64,000 bases of DNA from Mycteria americana (lineage: Eukaryota; Chordata; Aves; Ciconiiformes; Ciconiidae): assembly GCF_035582795.1 (NCBI RefSeq), contig NC_134368.1, positions 31,246,501 through 31,310,500 of the forward strand, given 5' to 3'. Of the stretch, positions 37,799 to 52,700 are shown piece after piece (within the stretch, counting starts at the first letter, position 1; every line of letters starts with the position of its first letter). Under the pieces are notes generated by a model that did not search any database, had not been told where the DNA came from, and saw nothing but the letters and a program-made list of their open reading frames with translations. The translations under genes and the position numbers were made by a program.

Positions 37799-40700
37799 GT
37801 ACGGACCTTCCCAGACCCCCGTCCCCAGCCCACCTCCCCCGCACGCCGGCCCGGCGCTCTGCCCCGCCGCCGCGGCGGGGAGGGGTTGGGGGGGGTAGGT
37901 AGGCCGCGGCGTGCGCCGCCTCGCCAGGCCGGCCCGTGGCCGAGCGCGGCCCGCACCTGCCCGCCGAGCCGGGCTGGCCGGCGGCCGTTTAAAAGGGTCC
38001 CCCGTCCCGCCACCCCCGCGGCTGCTCAGTCCCCTCCTCCTGGCCAGCCCTCCGGCGGTGCCGTCCCGGGCCTGTGCGCGGCCCCCTCCCCGCCGCGGCG
38101 GTGGCTCTCTGCCCCCTCCCCCGCGGCGCTCGGCTGCTGGTCTCTGAGGCGCTGAAGGTCCCGGGGCCTCTGCCCTGGCCGCGCAGGCCGAGGCGTGCAG
38201 GGCCTCCGCGGCGGGAGGCCCGCATGGCGCTCCTGCCCCACACGCAGCCCCGGGGCGGCCGAGCCTCTCCCCAGCACTCCCCTGCCTGGGCTCCCAGCGT
38301 TGAAGTTCTGAAGCTGCCTTAACCTTTTATGCATAAACTTTCTTTACAACTTCAGGGACTTTATTTATATAAAAGTCGTAATGAAACCCATAAACTAAAC
38401 CGTGCCCCTGTGGTGGACCTGTCAGTACAGAGCACTGTGAGGGCTCAGGGGTCTGCTCAACTGATTTCACAATTGAAACGTTATGAAAATGTCTCAACAG
38501 TAAACTGAAGAGTTGCCTAATAATCTGCATGGCAAAATACCTGTCACAGTTGGTATTGAAGAGATTTTATTCTTAACTACTGTGTTTCTTTTCTGTTGTG
38601 GTAGATGAAAATGAAGCAGAGAGACCAGAGGAAGAAAAAGCTAGGTGAGTATCTTGACAACTACAAGTCCTGCAGCGTGGCTGCACAAAAATTGTATTCA
38701 TTGCATTCTTCTTCCCAGCTGCTTGAAAGTCCATAGTGCCTGAACACACTCTGGTGTCTTCGAAAATCCCCTTAGGATAATATGTTTGGTCTGCTAGAAT
38801 GACTTGGCTTTTTTGTGAAATGGTGTTACCTGTGAAATTGGGACACTTGAATATGAAAGTTATTTTAAGTTTTAACTGTATGGACAGCAATAGGCCCTCA
38901 CAAAATTCCAACAGGTCTTTTATTTCTGTAATCATTGTGCTTTGCAGTCTTAGTAATGGATCAGGACTTCATTTGTTCTAGATAATTTAGAAATTAAAAG
39001 ACAGTCTGGCTCCCAAAGAGTTTACAATGTAGTTACAAAAAGAGGGATTCAAGAAAGCAGTGGAAGATTACCAGCTAGTTTGATGTGCAGGTCACATAGC
39101 ACATCTGCTTAGGATTTTGGGGTTGGGTTTTTTATTAGTAAGAGAGTATTTGAAAGAAATTTAGGAAAACCTTTGGAAGTATTTGGGGGAGCCTGCTTGA
39201 GTTGTAAGGAGCTGTATGAGTGAAAGCACAAAGGTGCTCCTTTGAAAATCTAGCTAAGTTGATGGAGTTTGGTAGCAAGGACTGACTGGAAATGGGATTC
39301 AGTCTCTCATACTGAATGAAAGAAGTAGCACGGTAAACTATGGAAATTGTCGGTTGTCAAGATAAATTAAACAAAGGGGAAGCCAATGTAAGAAAACGTG
39401 CATTGTTATTTTCTATAAATGCTTCCAGTCAACAGAGATTTTTTTCAGTGAGAACTCTTGAATTTAGTTACCCTCGGTGGACTCCTTGCGCGTAAGCTTG
39501 CTCAGTTGCTTTTTTGAACTGATGTCAACTTTTGACAGGCACATTATGATACAGCAGTAATGACTTCCACCACTTGACTACATATGATATTGTTCTGAAG
39601 CAGCTACTAGATGCAATTATTTGATTCCCATTAGTTCCTGTAGTATCAGAAGCAGAGTTGTTTCATGTTGCTTAACAGTTTTCTAGACCTCTGTTGCATT
39701 CGTCTTCAATCATCTCTTTTCCATGACAAAGTATTCTAAGTAGTTATTTGCTCTTTATTTGGAAGCTATTCCATATCAATTGATTCCTTGTGTTCAGTTA
39801 CCTTTTCTTGACCTGGCACCTTTTGTCAGTATTATTGTTTTTTAAGAAACTTATTTGCATGGCAACTGAAATGATCTTTAGAAACAGTGGTGTTTTACTC
39901 TAGTTTCTGGTCAGTAGTGTCTAGGTTGGCATTTGGCTGCCTCAATACATAGTTATGGACTAAAAAGCACAACAAATGGTAGCTTATGCATGTTATGAGT
40001 TGTGTTTGTAACTCGGGAAGCGTGGTCACAGTTTACTTGTTAAAAGTTTTGGTCTCTGGCCTCCCAGTTTTGGCGTTCTTTGTATATACAAAAATCATGA
40101 GGTTTTATTCAGGTTCTGTAGCTAGTCTGTCATTTTACTAGGTAATGAAGTGAAATGGTCCAGCTTGAATCCTGGGGCCATACCTGAGCTGTATTGGGTT
40201 TTGGTGCAGCGCTCATGAGTGGGTATTTTGCCAACAGAAGACGGGATCAAAATCATTCTATTCAATAAAAAATTGGCAATTGCTCACTCCATTTCAGAAA
40301 TATCTTTTCAGTGAAAGAATATTGTTTCTAAATGGCTCCCTGCTTACTCTGCTATTTGTGGTGCAACATCCTAACAGTTAATGGAACTGTGGAAATTAAA
40401 ATATTGCTGGGTAAGAAACAGCAGTAGATAAGCCCAGTGAGACAGCTTATTTGCATGGATTTGAGAGTCCTGGTCATTTTAGATGGACCAGTAGTTTTAA
40501 AATTTTTACAGTTTTCAGTCTACAGTTAAAATATAATTGAATTAATCATTGAATTGTAGCTATTCCATATGGTGGAAGAAAATTTCACAATGGAGGTATG
40601 GGAATTTTGATTCAGTGCAACATTACCTTTGGGTATTTAAATGCTTTTTTCCATTATATCTTTGAAGAGTGTCAGTCTGCAGGGAAAAAAAAGAAAAGCT

Positions 40701-43700
40701 GTTATTCCCGCTTCATATATTATGAAAGATCTCACTTTGATTTCAAATGAGGATCCAGGTGTAGTGCCTTATTACTTCCAACTATTCTACAAACATCCAG
40801 TTAGTATGATTTATGATAGCTAAATATTATCCTGCTAATAAAAAGTTATATTCATCCAGAAAGTTTTTAATAAATTAATTTTTTTTTTTTAATTAATGCA
40901 GACGATAGCTGGAGCTTTGGCTCTTTTCTGGAATGATGTAGCAAGGCTTTTTTCATCATTAGCTGATCCGCGTGAAACAATATTTGCATAAATACCTAGT
41001 TTGATCTTTTCCTGTTTGTTTTTGTTTAAGTGCTCCACCTCCACCTGGAAATGAAGAGGAAGCTGCAGAAAATGGCGTTGTGAAAACGGTAGTTTTAAAT
41101 GTGTTTTTTTAAATACTGCTTTAATTTGTTTTGTTTTATGGGGTATTCGTAATTTGGCTAGGACTTATAATTACATGAATTAATGCTTAAGTGTACAACT
41201 TAGATTTTTTTTTTTTTTTCTGAAAGGTGTTTGACACTATCTGCAGAAACTCTGTAGAAATTACTAAATTAGGAAATCCAATTTTCAGCTGCAGCCCACT
41301 TTTAAAATCTAACAGAAAATAAATGAATAATACTTCCATTTTTTGGGGGGGGGAAGATGGTGCTTCAAGACAGCTGTCTTTTCTCAGAGACATCCTTTTC
41401 GAAAGGATACTCTCTCTATTTTTCCTCACTGATAGGAAAATAAAATCCTCTGACCATTTTTCTTTTTTGAACGTGATAAACAATCAGAATTTGCAGAACT
41501 ATGTGGAGATATGGATCAACAGATTAATTACACATGCCTTTCAGAGGCAACATAACAGACTTGTTTGGAAGTAGTCTTCAATGTTCTGTATGTTTTATAA
41601 CTTCAGTGTTAGTATGATGAAGGAGAGGACCAGGAAATGAGATTTAGTGTTGCAATGTTGATAAAAGGCCTCAGTTTACTGTGAATGGGAACAGTTTAAA
41701 TCTGTTCTATGCAAAAAATTGTAATTTTACTTCACTGGGATTTTTAGGTTATATCTTGCAAGAATTCTCTTAAGTGATGCAGAAACCATTATCGTGATAT
41801 TTGTGCAAGTTTTTAGGACTGGACCCTTGCAAAAGTTTGGGTTTTTTTTCAGTAAGTCCAATACTTTATTTATGGAAGATATTACAACTTATTTAAAGTT
41901 GGGGAAAAAAAACTTATAAAAACTTAAAAAACTTATTTCAGTTGTTTAAACTGAAAAGCTCTTTATTTTAAGTGCACCAAAGGCTTTTTGTGCTGATGCT
42001 AATACTGTAAGTGGGCAGTAGATTTAATATGTTAGGTACAAGGAGACAGTAGTATACTTTTTTGGACTTGCTGATTTTAAAGTATTTCTGAAAATCCTCA
42101 TTGGTGCAGTTTCCTTGTACTTGCATATCTTTGTATTTTTCACCTATATAAAGCCTAGCATTGTTAGGCTATCATTAGAACATGTCCATAAAATTGAGAA
42201 CTTGATGGTAAAAGGTGTACATGAAGGGTCAGCAGCAACCTAGGAAAATTGATGGTGTTCAAGTTGGTTGAATAAGAAAAGGGGAATATTTCTGTGAGGA
42301 GGGAACTAAGCAATCATTGTTTATAAGTGAAATTGGTTTTGGTTGAAAAGGTACATGCTCCAGACAAAATTTTATTTTAGATGCATTTGTAATGGCTCTC
42401 CACTGTGTGGGTTGCCTGGTGTGAGAGGGTGGTGAACTTGCACTTTTCAGCAGTGGAGCAGACTGTCTCCTGTCTTCAGCTGTTATTTACAGAATATCTA
42501 TACTGATCTAGACTTCCCCCCCTCCTCGATTAGACTCTTAATTGTTATGTAAATTATATTAATGTTGTTAGCAAGGATGAACTGCACTCCAGCATCTTAT
42601 CTTCTCTGCAGCTGCTTATTTTTGTCTAATTTATGTACCAGGCAAGTTAATAGACGGTATAATAGATCAGCTCAGCTGTGCTGGGATAACTGCAGGCTAC
42701 CTGGGCAGAATCAACTTGGCTTCGGTATGTTAAGCCTCTTGCTGAAGGTTTCAACAAGTATGGGAATAAGAGTGATGTGGTTGACAAAGTTCACTTGGAT
42801 TCCACAAAGTTTTTGAAGAAGTTCCTCACCAAAGGATTTTAGGAAAACTAAGCAGCTATAGGATGAGTCCTACATGGATAATTGATGTGTAAAGATAGAA
42901 AACAGAGGGTAGCAGTAAAGGTTTGGTTTTCACAGTGAAGGAAGGTCACCTCCAGTGGGGATTCTCTGGAATGTTGTGCATAACCTGTGCTGTTTAATGT
43001 GTTTATAAATTACTTGGAAAAGGGGTAAGTTGTGGGATCACAAGTTTTCTGATATTACAAAGTTATTCAAGATAGTAAGAGCAAGGACTATCGGTGAAGA
43101 ACTGACTGGTTAATAAATGGTTATTGAAATTCTGTATAGAAAAAGAAGAGTGATGTTCATGGGAGGAAAAACAGGTTTACAAATAAAATGGTGGTCTCTG
43201 AGCTGATTGTTACCACTTAGGGGGCATGCACTAAGATATGTAGAAAGATCCATTAAATTGACAGTTAAGTGCCTGTCTGGAGTCTAAAAAGCAGTTAAAC
43301 CTTGGGATATAGCAGAAAATGAATAGAGAACAAAATGGAAGATATTATTATACCATAAATTCATGGTTCAGTTCCACCCTGAATTCTGTGTGCCGTTCTG
43401 TTCCCCTCATGTCGTAAAGGCTTTACTTCAACTTAAAAAAGTTGAGAGAAGAAAAGCAGCAAGAGTAATTGAGGTAGCTTCCATACAAGAAATGGCTGAG
43501 TAACCAAGGTCTTCTCAGCCTGGAAGACAGGCGTATGTAGGATATGATGGAGGCTAACAAAATCATGTATGGAGACTATAAATAAGGATTGACTCCTCAC
43601 AGTCCCTTTCATATGAGAACTGGGACTGTGAAATGAAAGTCGTAGGAGCCAGGATGAAAACAAATGAGAGTTTGGATCTTCATGCAGTAGACGGTGCTAT

Positions 43701-46700
43701 GGAACTCCTTGCCAAAGAGAGTGTCGCTGCTGGGAGTTTCTATGAGTCCAAGGGAAGTCTGGACAAGTACTTGAGAGAAAGATCCATTGGGGCTTACTAA
43801 ATAGACAAACCATAACTGGCTTAGGAAATGCCCTGAGCTGATAATAATCAGCAGCTGAAAGAGCATTAAGGAGGAGCATCATATGTGTTTGCCCTGTTTT
43901 TTCTCGCCCCTGTGGTCTCTGGGAGGGGAAAACCAAAACAAAACACCAAACAAACCCAAAACACTGGACTAGATGAACTCGTGGTATGAACTGGCATGAC
44001 AATTTTATTTACCAGCAAGGTTGAATGCTGTGGGACAGAACAGCACGCAGTGTGCTCTTGTATCTGTTTTTTTCAGCCTGTTCGCTGAAAAATCTCAAGT
44101 ATTTTATATAGTTTACTGATGTTAGGAACTGAATAGATTTCTCTGAAGCACAGTGTTCATCTACAACTGGAAAAACATTTATTTGAATTACTCTGGATAT
44201 GTAATTGAGAATGGCAAGAAGCTAGTCTTGCATATCTTTAAGTTCTTTCCTGAGTGACAAGATAAGAGTAGAACCAGTGTGTATAAGCTAGATAGAGGAA
44301 AGAAGGATATTAGATAGTGGAAACTGTTTTATGCTTATTTAGGAAATGTCATGTTTCAGAAACAGAGCTTAGTATTAAAGATACTTCCCTATTTTGATCC
44401 AGATGTTTCAAATACTTGTAGCATTTCAGCAGATGAGCCTCCTACATTTACTGTTAATGCTACTCAGTTCTGAGGTCTAGGAAAAGGAGAATTTTTTTCT
44501 TTTGAAGATTTCTAGATCGGATAGTTTTGTCTGGATTATTTTTCCACTGTAAAGGTAAGTGACTGCTTTTTGTCTAAGCAATGACTTTTTCTTTTGTAGA
44601 AGGTGGCAGAGGCTGAGGATGACAGTGATAGTGATAGTGATGATGATGAAGATGATGTTCAAGTCACCATAGGGGATATTAAAACAGGAGCTCCACAGTA
44701 TGGGTAAGTTATTTGCAAACATTAACTGGGGGAACTTTCAAGATTACATTTAATTATTAATTCAGGCTCTTTAATACTTGTCAATGTCCAATTGTATGCA
44801 TAGTTAGTCTCAATTTAGGGTTTTTTCAGCTCTTTAACAATGTTTTTAATGAGATAGTGACTTGAAAACAAAAAAGTGAAATGAAATTAATGAAATGTCT
44901 TAAAGGCAGAGCTGTTGTATGAGTTAAATTTTGTTTCCAGGTTTTGAGAAATAATTGTATTAAGTTTGTACAGTAGGGACTTGTTTTTTATTATGGAATG
45001 GCTATGTTACATAGCATTTTTAGGGTTGTTATTGTGATGGTGACATTTTTGTTGCAAATGGTCGAGTGGTAAGCACAGACAACATTTGTCCTTGGTCCTG
45101 TTTGTAGTGGATACAGTTCTAATTAGACCTCTATAGTTTCAATTGCTATTGATGTTGTCAAATAAGATTTTAATGTACTTCAGGATGGAGCTGCCAGTCT
45201 CTGGAGATAGTTTCTTGAGATCATGGTTTAGGCATTTGTACCATACAAGAAATTTTTTGCTACTGTTATTGCCCCATATTCCTTCTTCTCTTGATAAAGG
45301 GCTTGTTTTTCACTGAACACTTTTGAACAGTGTTAATTTTACCCAAAATTATGAAATACTATTTTTCATTACATGGAAGTTTTCTGAGGGAAGTGGTTTG
45401 CTTGTTTGTCTTGGCAATCCTAATGATTTTATGCTTACTAAAACCAGAGTTACTAGGGTGTAATTTCTTAATAGAATTATGACAGGTATGCAGGTAGGTC
45501 TGACTCATGTATATTATTCTGTTCTTAACTTTAGAATGCAGGTGATTTACTCATTTTTGAAACATAATATTTTTAAACATTCAGTATTTCATATCCTAAA
45601 CTAACTTTGCAAATCAATGTAATATAAAAAATAGCAATTCTTTCAGTTCTTTATTTGTCTGCTTTTAATAACTTGTAGTATGCTTGTGGTGTAGGCAGTG
45701 ACCTCAAATTTTGTGAGACTAAAGCAAAACTAGATTTATATTCTCAGTGGATTTGCTGATGCTCTTTCCATGAATACAGAAAACAGTGAGCAGATGATCC
45801 TAAATCTAATTAGAGTAGAAAGTTTTATGTAGAATTGGTTGTTTTCTGAAAAACCTTTTTTCTGGGCAAATTGGACAGAAAGTTCATGGGAGGGCAGTAG
45901 TCTAAAACAAACTCAACATTGCTGTTCATTTTAACTTCAGTATAAGAAGTTCCTTTTATAGGATTAAATGATTTTTCATGTAGTAGTCAACTGCTGTTTA
46001 AAAAAACCCATAAGATTTGTTTGACAAAGTCATGCACAGATACAGCATGGCAGAAGGTTAAATTTTTTTTGTGTCAGTTTTGCACTGTTGTAGCACTTGA
46101 ATGAAATGTAAACCTGCATGGAAGTGGTACTGTAAACTATACACTGCCTTCTAATTATATGCTAATCTCATTATGTTTATGGGTTGATAACGCCTGTGAG
46201 GATAAGCTACATTGCATGCAAATGGTAGTGAAAGCTAGCTCTTAATGTTCCAAATGAACAATGCTGTAATTCCTAAGGTAGTCAAATGAGTTCAGTATCT
46301 AGGTTTCTGAGTGCATTTTTACGAAGAAAGCTCTCACATATTTTAGAAAGTGAAATGTTACATACTTTTCTGTTGGTCACAAGGACAGGTGATTGCTAGA
46401 AGTACATTGAAACAGACAGCCTTTCAATCGTTGTAGAGAAATGCTTGTATTTTCCACTTCTGTACAGATTAAATGGAATAATTATGAAAAGAGAAAAGGA
46501 TCTGTCTAAACCCTTTTTTTTTTTATTTATTTTGTTTTTACTCTAATTCCCAGAGTATCATCTGTATCCCTAAATGAACTGCATTTTTCCTTTCTCTCTT
46601 CTTCTGGTTCTGTCCGTTCTTGTTTCTATCAAGGTCTTTATCCTTTCAACTCAGGAAGAGTGACTGGGACTTGCTTCACAACTGTTTATTAGTTGGAGAA

Positions 46701-49700
46701 GTTGCTACTGAGCATAGAAAGGTACACTCTCTTCCTCCTAGGCTGATCTCTTTACTTTTACAGTGTTACCAGCTTGGAAAGCTAGAGATTCAGGATCGCG
46801 ATTGAGCCTAGGTCCAGTTTGTTTCTGGATCTAGCTACTCTTGTTTTGTGTTTTCTTCTGTTTTAAGAGTTTTCTCTGTCTAATTCAGCTTTGTTAATTT
46901 CTTTAAGTTATGGAGCGGCACCTGTGAATCTCAATATTAAGACAGGAGGACGAGCTTATGGATCTTCTGGTAAGAAAATTTACACAGTAATATTAGTAAA
47001 AATGCAAAAAAAAGTTTGATTGTTTTGGATGAAGGAAATAATTTTCACTTTCAAAATGTCTTGATAAATTTAAATCTGACTTTATATTTCTACTTTAAGA
47101 GTGTTACAACTGTTAAAACTCTATTTGGTAGAGACAGAAGGCTCTAACTTTCTAACTCTTTTCTTTACAGGTGCAAAAGTTAAAGGGGTGGATCTAGATG
47201 CACCAGGGAGTATTAATGGTGTGCCACTTCTGGAAGTAGATTTAGATTCTTTTGAAGATAAACCTTGGAGAAAGCCAGGTAATGCTCTGGTTTACATTAA
47301 CTGATATGTAGGTATTCAGTAGGTTATTTTAATAATAATTCCTGTTTACTGCATGTAGATATTATCTACCCTATAGCTAGAAGATACTGTACAATATAAC
47401 TTGGAAAAAGCAGCTAAGTTACTTGTTGCCTTTGTCCTGTGCCACAGAGTATGTGGGTGTGCCATGTTTCTTAGTATACATCCTGCACATATGTCAGCAA
47501 AAGGAGATGGTAGGACATGCCTTTTTTTTTTTTTTTTTTTTTTAAATACATGTGTATGCTGAACTCTCCTTGGAAATCTGTATTTCTGTGGAGATTACTG
47601 CCATTGCTCTGTGCCATAGGACAGAAGATAAAGCAGAACGGAAAATAGTTCTAGCAGGTTTGAGCATGAAGAATGGTGAAATGTAGCTGTTTGTACTTCT
47701 TTGTGTTCACACATAGATGTCCCTAAGCTTTGAAGAAGCAGCTGGTACCACATGAGTTTTCCATAAGTCTCCTGTGTGAATTGTCTGGTTGCCTCAAGTG
47801 ATTTGGCTAGACTTGTCCAATACCACTGTTGGGTTTTGGTTTGGGGTTGGTTTTTTTTTTTCAGTCGCAGTAGATCTTGCTGCTGTGTATAGTTTTTTTT
47901 CTAGTGTTTGTATATTGCTTAGAAAATGCAAATAGTGTCTACAAAATCGAAAAAAGAAGCCTTTTGATAATATGGTGTTTGAACTGTTAGCTATTTGAAA
48001 TATATTCTGTGCATTTGAGTTAAGTCTAGTCTCTCTTACAATAAAAATACTTCATGGCATCAAATGAAACTAGGAGTCAAAACTAAATGAGGAGTCAAAT
48101 ATGGAATAAGCAAAAAGGAGTGGTTCTTCACTGACCATACAGCAATCCTGTAGATCTTACATTATCCTATTGTAAAGATATGGGTGTTATAATATCCTAT
48201 GATATTCTGTAAATATCTACTCTTGATCCCTAAGTCAGGATGCCAGGCAAGATACTCTTTCTGACTAAATTTTAATGTTTTCGTAGTCTTAGCCATGAAT
48301 ACTCTATATTTACTGATGTAAGACAGTATTGTACATTTCAGTATTATGTTTTTAGATCAATACCTAATCCGTTTTGATGTTATAAATAGAGGTGTATGTA
48401 TGTTCAGTGAAGAAACGATGAACTTTGTAATGTCCTGAAAACCTATGCTTTTCTATTTAAAGGGGCTGATCTCTCTGATTATTTCAACTATGGGTTCAAT
48501 GAAGATACCTGGAAAGCTTACTGTGAGAAACAAAAGAGAATACGAATGGGTCTTGAAATTTTACCAGTTACCTCAACCACAAATAAAATTACGGTAATTA
48601 GTACAACTTTTGTGGTATTGTACATGCTTTTTTCCCTGTAAAGCTGCTTGCGTGTCATAAGCTTGTTCTGCCCAGTTCAGTGCGTTTGTTACAGTTTGCA
48701 CCTGACCCCCCACCCCGAGCCTAGAGTGTTCCTGTGTTGCTTCCCTGGCGATTTGTGTGGATAGTATGACAGACTAGCTACAGCTAGATTGCATCTGTAC
48801 CGTTATTCAGATTGTGGCCCATCACTTAAGAGTTGTATGGTATCTTAATGGGCAATGTGTTATTTAACTTAGGCTGAAGACAATGCTATGGAACTAAGAC
48901 CAAGTGCAGAGATTCTCGATGGCAGATACCATCTTTTTAAGGTGAATTTTAGTAAACTTTTGTTGGTTGCTCTCATTTTTGTTGAGTATTGCTTCCCATG
49001 CCACCACAGACTGATAGAAGAACAACTGAAGTGGACATAGCCATTATTTCAAACTGTCATCTTACATCAGTGACTTTCTCCGTATGTCACAAAATGCCAA
49101 TTAAAAAGTGTTGCTTTGTTCGTCACCCTTCTGCAAGCATGTGAGTTAGTGGCCTGGTGAACTAACAAATTTCCCAGTGAAACTAATTTTTCTTTAGGTG
49201 ATGGTTTATTTTTAGTTGTAGTGCATTTGTTTGTGCAGATTAAAGAATTTGTGCAGATGTGCTGGGGAAGCTTTTGTAGATTATGGCATGTTTATTTTTC
49301 CTGTGGCCTTGTAGCTCTTGACTGTGTTTTGTAACACTTATCCTTGGTAACTCTGAGATGTGAAAATCAATCTTCCATATTTTTCTGTTGTCCTTCTGGG
49401 GTTAGATGGCAATAAATAAGGTTATATATCATATTTTTCTGTTTGGAAATGCTGATTTTCAAAGAGCAGAAAAATCTGTATGACAGGATTTATCTTAAGG
49501 ATTGAACATTTTTTTTCAACTTCTCGTTTTCTCATTTACTCTTTTGTTTGATACTAAAGTTGAAATTAAAATACAAAGGTTATTTATTTTGCTTATTTTC
49601 AATATACAGTCTTTTTTGTTCTTGAACTGTCATTAAACTGTCTTTGAACTATTTGTTGCTTTCTTCTGTATACTCCTGTGACAGAAGTGTCAATTGCAGA

Positions 49701-52700
49701 CAGGTATTTTTGTTTCCCCTCATATGCTACGTGAGGGTATCCAGTCATTTTGACTTTATCTTGGCAAGAACAGATCAGAAGCTCCTTGGGGCTTTTTGCC
49801 TTCCTCCATTATCATTATAATAGTGTTATGGAATGGTGGAAATGGTGGGCAATGGGAGCTACGATTTCCAGCTGACTACACTCTCAAACTTCTCTAAAAT
49901 GTTGTCCTGAAGGAAGAAGGATAAGTATTCCAAACCAAAGCTTCCCCTATTTCTACCTCAGTATTGACTCTCTGGGGGTCCAGTGATCAAACAGTACAGA
50001 TAATAATTGTGTTGTAAGAGTCTGAAGTAAGAGTTTGTCATGTGTTTTACAAGTAGTTTACATATAATTATTAAATAATTTCATTAACTTCTTTTCCACT
50101 GTTCTGAAATACTAAGTCTCATGTAATTTACATGGTGTGTTTGGATTAATCTTCTGTAACTGGCAAGACTTTGTCTCCTACATTTTCCAGTTACTCATTA
50201 ATTAATATAAGTCTTACAGGTTTTTCAGATAAATACTTAAACCAAACCTGTTCAGGTTTGTTTTTTTTTTTTTATTTCTGGATATGAAAGTTTAATTCAA
50301 TTTTTAACGAATCATAACTATTTATGTGCATTTTTGTGGGTTTGGGAAAGAGGTGCCTGTGTTTAGAAGTGAGATTCTGCAAAAGCTTAGTAGTTTACTT
50401 GCCTACAAGAAGCTGTGAGATCACAGCCTATATGACGTTATACAATGAGTGAACTAGCAATGTAGAGTGATGTAGCTATGTGGTTGGTACAGTGGGAGTG
50501 TCTTTAAAAACTGAATCAGTACAGGTTTGTCTTTAATGCTAACCCATGTACGTTTTTCTTTTATGTATAATATGCTGCTGAAGTCAAACAATACTTGAAG
50601 TACTTGCACCAAAGATCTTGCATAACTTTAATAATGTGTCTCTGGAAGTTTGCAGTACTTCAGGAACAGCAGTATGTTTTTGAAGTATTCAGTCTGAACT
50701 AATGAAAAATCTTTTAAAGTTTGCATAACCCAGAGTATGAGGTGACTTCCTAGTATGACTCAGAAATTAAGCAGTTACAAGATCTCATGGTCAGTAAGGC
50801 AGATGAAGAATCCACTCAGTTTCTTGTCTCATGGTTTGTTGTTGGGTAGCAGATTTGGTAGATATCTCTGTCGTTAACGTTATGAAGATTTTTTTTTTTT
50901 AAATAAGTTTACTTCTTTTAAAAATTAAGATTTTATTTTGTTCATACAGGAAATTCTACAAGAAAATCAGTTTGGTCTGTTCATGTCCAAATCAAATGCT
51001 TGGAAAATGAATATTAAAACTGTCTAATCTTCTGTGATAATTTGTTCTCTGGCATATTGCTTGTTATATATATTAAACACAGTACTTAAGTAATACACCC
51101 TTGTAAAATACAGAATTTTACTAGCTGTGCAAAGGTGACAGTTTTAAAAAGATCCTATTAAAGTTGGACTTTCTTTTTGTATTGGCTATGTGCTATGTTG
51201 AGTGTTGGGGCTACTACACTTCTGAGGTTAAACTAATGATGAAACATTATTTTGAAGGTACAGCAGGGCAGAACTGGAAATTTGGAGAAAGAGTTGGCAG
51301 TGCAGTCGACCAAAGCTGATTTCACATCTCCTCCTGCCTTATTCAAATCAGGAATTCCAACAAACAGGTCAGTTAGACAGTTGTAACTCAAGACCAGAAA
51401 ACTTTTTATACTGTTACCTCTATGTATTTGAAGTTCATGATTTTTGTAGGAAAAAAGGAAAATATGTTTCTGTAATAGGTAGAAATGAGGGGAAGAGTGA
51501 TCTTAATCACTTTTAGGCTTCAATCACCATTATGCATGAATGCTGTGCTACTTTCTTGGCTGTTCAGGAAAGAGAAAGTAGAAGGAAAGGGGAGAAAAAA
51601 CATCAGGACCAAATAACAAGACATCTATAAAAATCCAGGTGTTGATGTGTGACACCACGCTTTTTGTGTAGCATTAGATTGGCCAACAAAATGTTTCTAG
51701 CTAGTGTCTTTATGGGTAGTAGCTAACACACCTTTTTGGTTAAACAAGACGGAATCAGACAGCTGTGACTTCAGCAACTAGAAGGATTCCTGGAAGCCAG
51801 TCTCTTTCCTGCAAGGTAGCTTTAGCTTCTCTGTATTTGAATATTTTACTATACTTTCTTTGAAATGAGAGAAATTATTTCCTTACTAGGGTTTCTTCCC
51901 CTCGTTCTCCCAGCCCGTCTTTAATAAGTTGTGTCGTTTATATCTAAGCTACTGCTGTTTTATACCTGGCACTTGGCTTAGGATGAATCCATGCTTCTGC
52001 TTTACTTTAGTTCAAGTGATCCTGTTTAGGAGTTTTGGTTCTGTACAAATTAAAAGCCATTGTGTTATAAATGATGGTAAGAGAGGTAGAGCAGGTTGTA
52101 CGCTTTCATAAACAGTTAAAGATTAGCATCTATGACTTTAGCGCTGCATCCATAAGTACCTTGACTAATTCAGAGGCACTTGTGTTCAATTATTCCATCC
52201 TTTAAGAGTCAGTTCAACACCCAAATGTATTTCTTTTGGGTGGAAAAAAAAATCTTACTTGATACTCTTGCCTGCATTTTTCTTTCATTCCTAGAATATT
52301 CCTCCTGGTAGCCTAAATTCTTCTCTGAGCTATCAGGTTATACTTTTTAGTAGATTTTAGTTCTTTTTTTTTTTTCCATTTTTCTTTGTCTAAGAAGTAG
52401 TAAAAGTCTTCCAACCTTTGTACCAACCCTGTAATTATGTTTTTTACTTTTGTTTTCTGAATTGCTTCTGATGTGTGATGTTCTTGTAAGAGTTCTCAAA
52501 ATTGAATGTACTGTTCACAGGGTAAGGATTCCAAATCTGTATCTAGTCCAGGTTTTGTTACAGGATTTCAATTCTTTATGCATCTCATTGGTGGACAGAG
52601 AATCTCTAAAATACTTTAGAAAGTAGTTAATGACCAGGATATTAAAATGTAGTTAAGCTTAAAATTGTAGAAAATAATGCATTGCGTAAATTCTGTGACT

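Larger units (their letters stand above)
36840..38320. promoter_or_regulatory. CpG island / FIP1L1 promoter
   Basis: About 1.5 kb of very GC-rich, CpG-dense sequence surrounds FIP1L1 exon 1, extending roughly 880 bases upstream and 520 bases downstream of it. No TATA element stands out. Many long open frames on both strands here are by-products of GC richness. A 41-bp direct duplication lies at 37291-37372. Confidence 0.8.

Noticed and set aside
36854-38334. Many long frames on both strands in the FIP1L1 CpG island (up to 291 codons)
   Set aside because: GC-rich DNA has few stop codons; only MSTGEVERL...EEEWLYG matches a known protein.
46620-46805. 61-codon plus-strand frame just before FIP1L1 exon 5, considered as an extra exon
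   Set aside because: No suitable phase-matched splice pair, no similarity to FIP1L1, and exon 4 joins exon 5 in phase without it.
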